Assembly: GCA_963281255.1 (NCBI GenBank)
Contig: OY725493.1
Span: 2,945,857-3,009,856, forward strand
Reading direction: 5' to 3'
Origin: Aphrocallistes beatrix
Taxonomy: Eukaryota > Porifera > Hexactinellida > Sceptrulophora > Aphrocallistidae
Length of the DNA: 64,000 nt
Every line of letters starts with the position of its first letter. The stretch's first letter is position 1. The notes beneath the pieces are model-generated. The model was not told the origin of the DNA and made no database searches. It saw only the letters and a list, made by a program, of their open reading frames with translations. Positions 43,173-53,100 of the stretch are shown piece by piece. A program made the position numbers and the translations under genes.

Positions 43173-43622
43173 TAGGGGCGAAACGAATATACCGAATATT
43201 CGGATTTTCGTTCGTTTAGAACAGTGGTTCCCAAAGGGGGCTCTACCGCCCCCCAGGGGGCGTTTGCTTGCCTAAGGGGGGCGCTGGAGAGGAAGGGGGC
43301 ACTGAAGGATAATTTATTATTACATATGTAAATATCATTGTAGCATTGTTGTGTTGCTCAATTATAAGCTGCCTACAATAAAATTATTCATCAATCAGAA
43401 TATAGTCAATGTATTATGTCTCAGTTTTGGATCAACAGTTACAGATGGCTTCTTACCAAGGAATTATAAAAAGGGATTATACTCTGACTTAATAAACAAT
43501 GAAGTATGGGGGCGTCCTGAAAGTTTCAAGCACTTGAGGGGGCGTTACAAAGAGAAAGGATGGGAAACACTGGTTTAGAAGATATTCGTTTGTTACGATT
43601 TCGAATATTCGTTTCAGCCCTA
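43173..43622. mobile_element. Tiny hAT-like MITE interrupted by a second hAT MITE
   Basis: The ends TAGGGGCGAAACGAATAT and, reversed, TAGGGCTGAAACGAATAT are inverted. The 8-bp flank ATTTTAAT is exact on both sides (43165-43172 and 43623-43630). Without the inner element it would be only about 90 bp, near the lower size limit for a mobile MITE. Confidence 0.88.
43222..43572. mobile_element. hAT-type MITE nested in another hAT MITE, 351 bp
   Basis: The ends CAGTGGTTCCCAAAGGGG and, reversed, CAGTGTTTCCCATCC are inverted. The flank GTTTAGAA is exact on both sides (43214-43221 and 43573-43580). The short frame at 43351-43578 is non-specific, although terminal style resembles zinc-finger hAT transposon derivatives. 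Confidence 0.9.
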
Positions 43623-43699
43623 ATTTTAATATCATACAACTAATCGGATATCTGATTCGAATTAGTTATAGTAGAATATATCTAATTAATCCTTAATTC

Positions 43700-43925
43700 C
43701 CAATATTTTCAGCTTTTCAATTCCTGCCACCTAGTGCCACGCTATTTACTACACTATACATTATGACGATGAATTACCACTCGTGCCACAAGTTGATAAT
43801 TTATTTATTGGGTTGAGCAATTTATTAGAAATCTTCAATTATTACTATCACGAGTTTGAATACAGCTCCCTTCATGAAAAGAACCCATTTAGTACTAGTA
43901 TAGTATAAGATCTGTAAGACTGTTC
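43700..43925. repeat. Tc1-type MITE family B, fragment
   Basis: CCACCTAGTGCCACGC, GTGCCACAAGTTGATAATTT and TTGGGTTGAGCAATTTATTA match the interior of 45482-45958 and 59468-59947. Termini are missing. Confidence 0.65.
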
Positions 43926-45000
43926 TCAAGGTCATACTAAACCAAAATATTTTCCGACGCTAAAAAGACCCCGAAAATCGGATTCTCCGTAAAAAGATGT
44001 CCTAGAATCGATCTTTTTTTACAAAAATTAAATTTTGAATTTTTCCATCCCTAGTCCATCTAACGCTTCCATAATCCTAAAATGTGTCGCGCACCACCTT
44101 TTGGTAGCACGCGACATATTTTTGGACTCAAAAGTGGTCTCTTTGTGCAAGACGTTATTAACCTGTATCTTGCACAGAGACTAGCTCTTTTTTTCGTTGA
44201 AACTAGATTTATAGACGCACCAATTTAGCTATATGACAACCATCTTATGCATATCTCAGAGGTTTGCAGGGAGGGGGACGCTGGAGATCGATAAATGGTT
44301 TTCTGTCTACTTCCGAGAGCTCTCATATTGCTTAGCTGATGCTTCTAGATGTGTACTTCAGTATTTAAAAAAATTAAGCACTGCAGCATATACAACTTGG
44401 GAAACGTCTTGCACAATGGGCCAGAAAGGGAAAAGTGGCCCCAATTGACAAAGTATTGGCGGTTTGAGTACCCACCCTACTTATTATTTAGAAAAAATAC
44501 TAATACATCTAAGTGCAGCGATCAGAAAAATATGGTCAAATTATAAAAGGGGAACTCTAAATGATAAGTGACCGATCATGGAAATTCGTTAATACGAGAT
44601 AAGCCATAACCTTCAAAACGAAAAAGAATTGATAGCTAATACTTGTATACGGTAGTATTCATTGGAAAGATAAGGTTAAGTTTGTGCAAAAAAATAGGTC
44701 AAATGTAAATCACGGCGTGAGGTTGAAATTGTAAAATTGCGAAAATAGCACATTTTCGAGCGGGAATGAGTTTGAAATGTCTGCATTTTTGAGATGATGC
44801 GGCGACTTTTTGAACAGGGATATTTTTTGATATAATCAATATCCTTTGAGTTATGCCAAGAATATGAGGTTGGGAATTTTGTCAAAATTTGAATTCAAAC
44901 TCATTGAGCAAAGCTGGCATTTTAGGTAAAAAGCCTCCAAGGGGTGCTTGTTGGGATTGTGGAGAAAATCACAAATGCTGCGTAACAACGATGATTTATC
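43926..45000. other. Intronic stretch with two adjacent hairpins
   Basis: No gene is recognised. At 44086-44117, TGTCGCGC and GCACGCGACA-type arms face each other. At 44137-44181, GTCTCTTTGTGCAAGA pairs with TCTTGCACAGAGAC. The remainder shows no match. Confidence 0.45.
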
Positions 45001-45132
45001 CTTACTATTAAAACTCGATTAGTTGTATCACTTACCGTTTCGGAGTTTTAATCTTCATGAATAGATCCACTTTAGTATTAAATGCCCGTAAGATAATGAA
45101 GTGTGCAAATACTTTTGTCCGGGTACTGTATA

Positions 45133-45179
<47 letters not shown>

Positions 45180-45440
45180 TAATCGGACAAAAGTATTCAA
45201 ACTCTAAGAGCTATTAAGAGTCTGATTTAAGATTCGAAATCTTCACATTCGAATTAGTAATAGTTGAAGATTTCTAATAAATTGCTCAACCCAATGAGTA
45301 AAATTATCACCATCATGTATAGTGATATAAAGGGACATATGTGGCACAAGGTGGCAGTGATTGATAATTTGCAAACATTGGAATTAATAATTGATTAGAA
45401 ATATCCTACAATAACTAATTCGAATGCGAAGATTTCGAAA
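45001..45440. repeat. Tc1-type MITE family B, two partial copies around a (TA)n
   Basis: The right-end type sequence GTGCAAATACTTTTGTCCGG ends near 45128, followed by (TA)n at 45130-45176, then CACTAATCGGACAAAAGTAT begins another partial copy with TTGCTCAACCCAATGAGTAA. Confidence 0.65.
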
Positions 45441-45481
45441 TTGAAACTCGATTAATCTATCTATATATATATATATATATA

Positions 45482-45958
45482 CAGTACCCAGACAAAAGTA
45501 TTTGCACACTTCATTATCTCACGTTGATTTAATGCTAAAATGGGTCTATTTATGAAGATTAAAACTCCGAAACGGTAAGTGATACAACTAATCGGGTTTC
45601 AGATTCGAAATCTTCGCAATCGAATTAGTTATGGTAAGATATTTCTAATCAATTGTTAATTCCCAATGTTTTCAAATTATCAATCACTGCCACCTTGTGC
45701 CACATATGTCCCTTTTATCACTATACATGATGGTGATGTACTACCCCTTGTGTCACAGGTTGATAATCTTACTCATTGGGTTGTGCAATTTGTTAGAAAT
45801 CTTCAACTATTACTAATTCGAATGTGAAGGTTTCGGATCTTAAATCAGACTTTTCATAGCTCTTAGAGTTTGAATACTTTTCCCTTCCTGAAAGATCCAA
45901 TTTAGCACTATTTGTATGGGGAATAATATAGTGTACAAATACTTTTGTCTGGTTACTG
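45482..45958. mobile_element. Tc1-type MITE family B, full copy, 477 bp
   Basis: The ends CAGTACCCAGACAAAAGTAT and, reversed, CAGTAACCAGACAAAAGTAT are inverted and TA flanked. The body is one large imperfect palindrome (GGGTTGTGCAATTTG side versus a diverged counterpart). The related full copy is 59468-59947. Confidence 0.85.
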
Positions 45959-45961
45959 TAT

Positions 45962-46439
45962 ATCTGTAACGAATTGATTGAAGAAACTGCCGGGCGCAGA
46001 AAGCTGATTTTTGGCATGTGGGAGTCTTTTGGCTATGGCTCTAGTAAGTTCTGAGCTCAGAGCAAAATGTCGACTCATCATCGAATTATGACGTCATTGT
46101 CACATTTTTATAAGTTCTGCAATACAGTTATTCAAGCATAACTCAGCTATTATACGAGATAGAAGGCTGAATTTTTAATAGAATATGTATATTAATATAT
46201 CTCACATATGTTGCAACTATCATCAAAAAATGATGACTCATCACTCTGTGATGACGTCATCATTACACAAAAAATTTTACAAATTCGGTTATTTTTCGTG
46301 CGATATCGATTATAATAGTAGGACAGATGTATTTAGAGATGTTATCTCCCTTATAATTAATCAATGTGATCCCAGGCGCCTCCGACGGACACAATGTGTC
46401 CGCCAGCCGTGCAGCGCAAGCAAGCGAAGCGCGCTTGTT
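45962..46439 (+). repeat. CRE-bearing dispersed repeat, full copy
   Basis: ATCTGTAACGAATTGATTGA to CAAGCGAAGCGCGCTTGTTA, with TGACGTCA near 46088 and near 46253. The first CRE site has an altered flank but an intact core. Directly downstream of a Tc1-type MITE. Confidence 0.9.
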
Positions 46440-47321
46440 ATTTATAAATCCGCTGGATATATGTAAATATGGCATATAGTATAGCTTATTTATTGAAACT
46501 TCATCGAAATTTGTCCGAAGGGAAAATTTATAGAGAATTAGTTGAAAAAAAATTGGACGAATAGAGAATTCGTCATGAAGAAATTTGTGATATGTTTTCT
46601 GGCAGTTTGGAGTGGAAGATCAGGGTATTTTAACAAGACTTAGATTTATGAGGAGTCTACCGTGTGGAAGACGTGTTTGTGGCCATAGATAATGTTCGTG
46701 AATTGACAAATGGGCACTTTAATTGGTCACGGGGATTTCTGAAATTCTAAATCGTGAAACCAGTATTTTTAATTATTTATTGACAAAACTGTATTAATCA
46801 TTATTTGTTTTCGACGAATTTCCTTTCTCCGCATTTTCCTTACGACGAAGTTTCTTCTCTTCTAGTACTTGCTGTACACCCTCGCTAACTAAACCTCGCT
46901 AATCCTACCCCTCGTAGTCCAAACACTTCGCTCTTACAATCCGAACACCCTAAATATAATTTTATTTGCATCTATGCTTTGAATAATCGTTTATAATCTG
47001 AGAAATCTCATTTAATGTTGATCGAAAGACCTATAGTGCAGCTCAGGTAAGTGACTCGAAGGAACGTGAAATATGAATAGCGCAATCTATCGGTAAATGT
47101 TCATTTTAGAGCATTCTAATTTTAAAATTTGAAATCTACACATTGAAATATCCTATATTAACCGTTGAGAATTAAGTTATCAGAATTAGCTATAATTTTA
47201 ACAGTTTTTCAAAGTACACGTTCTATGCAAAGTTTCAGCTGCCAGAATCGCTTTTTAAACCTCTCACCTGAGAGGACTTTTAACATTATTCAACTCTTCT
47301 TTTATTAATTTCCTATTTTAG
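46440..47321. other. Intron 3' part without recognised gene
   Basis: 46500-46780 holds stop-interrupted frames (for example EEICDMFSGSLEWKI and EDVFVAIDNVRELTNG) that look like a decayed protein I cannot name. 46870-46960 has CTCGCTAATCC-type words of a pogo-like MITE. The end provides the pyrimidine-rich acceptor of the next AP-3 exon. Confidence 0.4.
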
Positions 47322-48181
47322 GATCCTAATCAACTTATACGTTCTTGTGCCCTTCGCGTACTTTCAAGCATCAGAGTGCCGATGATTGCCCCCATAGTCA
47401 TGTTAGCTATTAAAGATTGCGCCCAGGACATGAGTCCCTATGTCCGAAGAACGGTAGCACACTCAATACCAAAATTATTTGAACTTGATCCTTCTCAAAA
47501 AGATCAACTAATAGAAGTTATTGAGAAATTAATGAAAGATCAATATACAATGGTGATGGGAAGTACTATAGTAGCCTTTGAACAAGTATGTCCTGATAGA
47601 ATTCAATTCTTACATCAGAACTTTCGTAAACTTTGTAATGTCTTACCTGATATAGACGAGTGGGGCCAAGTATTTGTTCTGAATCTACTCACAAGATATG
47701 CACGATCTCAATTTTTGAATCCTAATATTCTAGATCATCCATCTATAGAGGAAAACTTTTACTCTAGTTCTGATTCAAGTCCTGATTTAACCAAATGCAA
47801 TCAATCTGTTGCATTTAAATCTGATTCTTTAGATCATGATCATCGTCTTTTATTGCGGGCATCTCGAACTCTGTTACAAAGTCGAAATTCATCTGTTGTA
47901 ATGGCAGTAGCGCAGCTATACTATCATTTAGCACCCAAGAATGAGATATCCCATGTTATTCGTCCTTTGATTAGACTTTTAAAATCGCATCGTGAAATAA
48001 GAACTGTTGTTTTGATAAATATTGCAACGATGTCCACGAAATATGGTAGCCTTTTCGAACCTTTCCTTAAGCAATTTTTTATAACCATCGATGAACCCAC
48101 ACTAGTAAAGAAGATTAAATTAGAGATACTTATCAATTTAACCAATGAAGTCAATGCACCAACAATTCTCAGAGAGTTCAG
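47322..48181 (+). CDS. AP3B: AP-3 complex subunit beta, second coding exon in window
   Basis: 860 bp starting DPNQLIRSCALRVLSSIRVP in phase 0 after TTTTAG, ending ILREF plus two bases at CAG|GTAAAT. Hallmarks of the adaptin trunk are YVRRTVAHSIPKLFELDPSQ, then IEVIEKLMKD, ALTRYAR-like LLTRYARSQF, DHRLLLRASRTLLQSRNSS and VVMAVAQLYYHLAPKNEISH. An acidic/serine-rich insertion (NFYSSSDSSPDLTKC) is where the family is variable. Together with the first exon this gives about 425 residues of the N-terminal trunk. The hinge and ear would lie beyond the window. No frame damage is seen; the coding sequence reads as functional. Confidence 0.95.
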
Positions 48182-48322
48182 GTAAATTATTTACAATGTA
48201 TTTTATTATCGTTGTTGTTATAGCCCAATTTGGAGAATTTTTTCATAATCAATTTCTGTTCCCTAAATATTCGAAAGTTTTATTTTAGTCAATGAGCATT
48301 CCCATGACTTGCCTTTGATATA

Positions 48323-48793
48323 CAGGCAGCCTTCGCTGTTCGCGAGTTTGCCATTCGCGGTTTCTACTATTTGCGGAAATTTTTTTGAGTCTTGTTTTGC
48401 TATTCGCGACTCGTTCCCTCGACTATTCGCGGTTTTCGTTACTCTATTCAGTAGTTTCATGGGCTAACATAAGTCCATAACTTTATACATACGTATCTAC
48501 ATATTATCCTTGCAATATCATTTACTGGTACTTACAGGTACTTAGGTTTGCTACTAGGGGATCTATATCTTTCATTCATTTTTTACTACCATTTCACTTG
48601 TGCCAGTGTTGTATCAGTATTACAGCTCAACTATTGAATCAATAACGTATTTAGCAACTGTATCTAGCGTCTTTTTAATAATCTAGGAACGTAACCCCAC
48701 TATTCTCATTGAACTAACGTCTTGCCGTTCGTGATTTTGCAATTCGCGACAATTCTCAGGAACGTAACCCCAGCGAACGGCGAGGGATACCTG
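48323..48793. mobile_element. Pogo/Tigger-type MITE with TTCGCG motifs, 471 bp
   Basis: The ends CAGGCAGCCTTCGCTGTTCG and, reversed, CAGGTATCCCTCGCCGTTCG are inverted with TA flanks. TTCGCGA/TTCGCGG words repeat just inside each end. Non-coding. Confidence 0.85.
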
Positions 48794-49410
48794 TATATAT
48801 CTACATATAGTATTAAAGCATTTATTTTTACCAGATCCTTAATAGAAATTTTTGAGAAATATAATTAGAAGCGAATTTAGAACATCCTCGTGATACTTGT
48901 GAAGCATGTGCGATTGTTCGTTCCATTGACTGCTCTAGCAGTTCACCACTGGTGAAGCACAGGTGAGGCCTGTGCCTCACCAGGACTCACTCTCGCGCCA
49001 CCACTGCTTCGTACAATTCTGTTAAGAGTGTACCTTCTCTTGCGTGTCCTGCTAATATGACATTTTTGAGGGAATAGCTCAAAGATATCTTCATATATTG
49101 ACTTAACATTTCGCCATACAGTAAAAATTGACCTTCAGTAACACATTATCAAATGGCACTTTACACAAATACCACCATTTTAAGTCCGTTGCCATTTGAA
49201 TTTTTCTATTAAGGAGTACAAATAGGAAATATGTCAGTATCGATTCGCTATCATATCCATAGGAATGCCCAAACTAAATGAATCAATTTGTTATTATAGT
49301 AAATGCTTATACAAATAGAAAACTTAAATATACATATTTATATAAGCAGTAAAATAAATTGTAGCTCAAAAAATATTGGATGCTACTACTACGTGTAGCT
49401 TTTATTTTTA
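48794..49410. other. Intronic stretch without gene
   Basis: Contains a small palindromic patch, GGTGAGGCCTGTGCCTCACC (about 48961-48980). Otherwise AT-rich with no match. Confidence 0.4.
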
Positions 49411-49901
49411 CAAGCGCGATTTGCTTGCTTGTGCAGCGCGGCTAGTGGATAATTTTTGTCCACCAGAGGCGCCCTTTGGGCGCCTAGGCTCACACTAATT
49501 AATGTAGATAACATCATTAAATACGCCTGTCTCACTGCTATAATCGATTTCACTCGAAAAATAGAAAAATAGTCAAATTTGAAATTTTTGATGCATAATG
49601 ATGATATCATAACATAGTGATGAGTAATCATTTTTGGATGATAGTTAGATCATATGTGAGATATATTAATATACACATTCTATTAAAATTTAAACCTTCT
49701 ACCACCTAAAATGGTTAGTTACTATATTCGAAAAAACTGAAATTTCTAATAATAAAAAAGGTGACAATGACGTCATAATTTCATAATGAAACAACATTTT
49801 CGTCTGAGGTCAGAACCTAGTGATCCATAGCCAAATGATTCCCACATGCCAAAAATCTGCATTCTGTTCCTGGCATTTTCTTCAATCAATTCGTTGCAGA
49901 T
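49411..49901 (-). repeat. CRE-bearing dispersed repeat, full copy, diverged
   Basis: CAAGCGCGATTTGCTTGCTT at the left and CAATCAATTCGTTGCAGATA at the right. TGACGTCA is kept near 49769; the site near 49603 reads TGATATCA. The Tc1 element starts 9 bp further on. Confidence 0.85.
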
Positions 49902-50135
49902 AGGTATATACAGTGCCGGTCAAAAAGAATTGCTCAAAATCAAGGAATACAGTATAGTAAATGTTGAATAGTCTCAACTCACTAGATTGTTAGTTTCTTG
50001 CGAAACCATATACATCTTTGGTTATTTTGATAAGTAACACCCAAATACAGATATTCCATTCATTATATTTGTACAACTTCGCTATTTCACTTCTCTATCT
50101 TTATTTACAATTTATCAGTATTTCTCCAACTTTCG

Positions 50136-53100
50136 ATGCCTTCGAAACCCCGAATTTCCATTGAAAATCGAGCAAACCTAATATTGTTATCAAAAAGCGG
50201 CCATACTCAGAGGGAGGTAGCTACAATGGTTGGGTGCAGCCAAAATAGTGTAGCTGAGATCCTAAAGAAACATAGACTGACAGGCTTGGTAAGAGACATC
50301 ACTATTCCGGGTAGGCCTGTTGCGTGAGATTTCCACACCCGTGAGATTCTTACACCCTTGTATTAGTAAACCAGGGATATCCTAGTAGGAGCGTGAGAAC
50401 TCCACACCCGTGAGATTCTTACACCCTTATATTAGTAAACCAGGGAAATTATAGTAGCGTGAGATTCTTACCCTCTTCAATTGATAAGGCAGGAATATCT
50501 TCGTAGCGTGAGATTTACATCCCCCACACTCAAATAAAACTTAGGCAATGCTAATAATATTCAATACTCTCTATTTCCTGACATTGAATGATGCTCGCAA
50601 GTAACTGTTTCAATAACAATGCCTTCCTCTTTACCATAGCTTGAATTATTCACGAAAATACTATGTACCTATTCACAGTAGATTTAAGATGTTTATTTTG
50701 ATACCAATTGCGTCTCTTCTATATATATATCCTGAGATCAAGAGTCACCATTTAAATATGTTCTCATTCCTTTGATATTATGGTTTCAAGTGTTTCAACT
50801 AATTTTAATTTTTAGCTTCATGTTTGGAGATGTCCTTGTTGATGAATCTGGATTCAAATTTGTTTATAAATCTTAAATTTTAAACATGCAGCCATGAATT
50901 ACGTACAATGACTCTGCCCTTAAAATGATACTAACATTGTCTACTTTCAAAGCATGTAACGCTAATTTCTTTAAGAACTAATAGCCAAATGTCTAGAATT
51001 GATGACAAATATAAATCATAATTTAGTTCGAATAAAAGTAACATTCAAACATGGGAAAGTATAGATAAATATTACTAAAAGTCTCTGTGCATTCTTCTTC
51101 TGTACATGTCATCTCGGTTTCTCCAGACTTAGTTTTACAGAGCGGTGTGCATTCACCAATTAGTGCTTAATTTTAGATGTGATGGCCTCCTCCTCCCCAA
51201 TAGCCATCCCGTTCCTCTCCAGCGAATAGATTTACAAGGAGTGCGATGCGAGTAAATAGTAATTTGGTATAATTGTGATGGCCTCCTCCTCCCCAATAGC
51301 CATCCCGTTCCTCTCCAGCGAATAGATTTACAAGGAGTGCGATGCGAGTAAATAGTAATTTGGTATAATTGTGATGGCCTCCTCCTCCCCAATAGCCATC
51401 CCATCCCGTTCCTCTCCAGCGAATAGATTTACATGGAGTGCGATGCGAGTAAATAGTAATTTAATTGAAAATGATGGCCTCCTCCTCCAAGGCTGTAGTT
51501 AGCAAATATTTATTGGTGTGGCTAAGTGGCGTTTCCAGAATTGAAATTAGTCGGAATGAGAGCATGAATTCCCATTCGTGGTGCGGTGGACAAAAATATT
51601 TGTGCGACAGCCACCGCACCTACCACACTTGCTCCTACGGCCTTGGTTCTCCCCTACTAGCCATCCTGTTCCTCTCCAACGATAATTGTTTATAAGGGTT
51701 GCGATGCGAATATGTAGTAACTTGTATAAAAGTGATCGTCGCCTCGTCTAAACAAATTATCCCGCTCCGTTTGGGATGCCAATCCAATCCACTCCACTCA
51801 AATTTTATGGAATCACTAATTTCTAACGCTCGAAATTTTAGCATGAAAGAGAATTACTATTGTCGACAATTAAAAAAAGTCGGTATCATTTTTCGTTTGA
51901 ATTATATTCATTCATTTTTAGAATAGCCTGATTAAGTGCCTGTTTTCGAAAAACTAAATGGAGCGATCGATTATCTAAATATGATAGACTGGCTTGAATT
52001 GGCATTCCTACACACACAATAATTATGCTCTCTCCAGACAAAATCGAGTTTATTACCAATGGTTGCATAGCTACTATCCTGCCAAAAATATTAATGCACA
52101 ATAATATTTCCATATAGCTAATTATAAGCAGTGCTTTTAGGAAGTATAGCAATTGAATATTTAGAGAATGAATTTAAGACCAATTAAAAAGTTTGTCACT
52201 CACCACTAGTATAGATTTGCTAAAAATACTTAACTTATTGTTATTATTTGTATGGAAATATTAGGATGTACGAATACTTTGGGAAGATTAGTATTTCCAT
52301 ATTCGAGTGTACCGCCTGTCGAGTGTACCGTCAGTCGAGTGTACCGCAGGTCGAGTGTACCGCAGGTCGAGTGTACCGTCAGTCGAGTGTACCGCCAGTC
52401 GAGTGTACCGTCAGTCGAGTGTACCGCAGGTCGAGTGTACTGATAATAAATACAGCTGACTCCGCTTAATAGGGCAAACTTTTGGCAGGACTGGAATAGT
52501 ACATAGCTAATACAAAATGTTTATGTTTAATAGGGTTCTCTAGTTAATTGGTCCAAAATGTCCTCTGACCGATGTGGTCCTCTTAAGCGGAGTCGACTGT
52601 AGTAGCGAGAGTAGCTGGTCGATTCAACATTACAGACAAATACAAATTGTGGTATCTAATTGTCTCTTACTATGCTAGAAAAAACCCTAAAATTTAAAGA
52701 TATTTAAAAATTTAGAAATTGAAAACAAATTCAAATACATTTGATAGACAAATCTTTTTACTCAAATTATTTTTTATGTTTGGATTATCGTCTTGATAGC
52801 ATAAAATGAACATTTAGATACCACAACAGAGTCCTAAGTTGACTAATTCACGAACTAATGAATAATTCGAATAATTCATAATTCATCAAGCCTGAGAAGA
52901 ATTATTCAAAATTGAATCTTTTTACAAGAAAATATCATGAATTATTCGAATAATTCATAATTCATCGTCATTTTTTAACTTAGCAACAGAGATATTTTAG
53001 ACACTTTGCAAATACTCACCCAGACAGTTAATTTAGAAGTTGAATTTCTTAAAAACTCACTTGTCTTCTGTTCCAATATGTGTTTCGTCCCGGCTTGGAC

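Larger units (their letters stand above)
31823..47321 (+). other. AP3B: AP-3 beta intron, 15.5 kb
   Basis: Donor AAG|GTATTC and acceptor TTTTAG|GATCC give a phase-0 junction (LK then DPNQLIRS) matching the continuous family sequence. The interior is almost entirely transposable elements annotated separately: at least five CRE-bearing repeats, hAT MITEs, pogo and Tc1 MITEs, a foldback element and transposase scraps. No extra AP-3 exon was found in it. Confidence 0.9.

Noticed and set aside
52305-52443. CRISPR-like array
   Set aside because: The 16-bp units are head to tail without unique spacers, in a eukaryotic transposon. It is a minisatellite.
52248-52469. 73-codon frame with VECTAGRVYRQSS repeats
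   Set aside because: Translation of the 16-bp minisatellite; no start context or domain.
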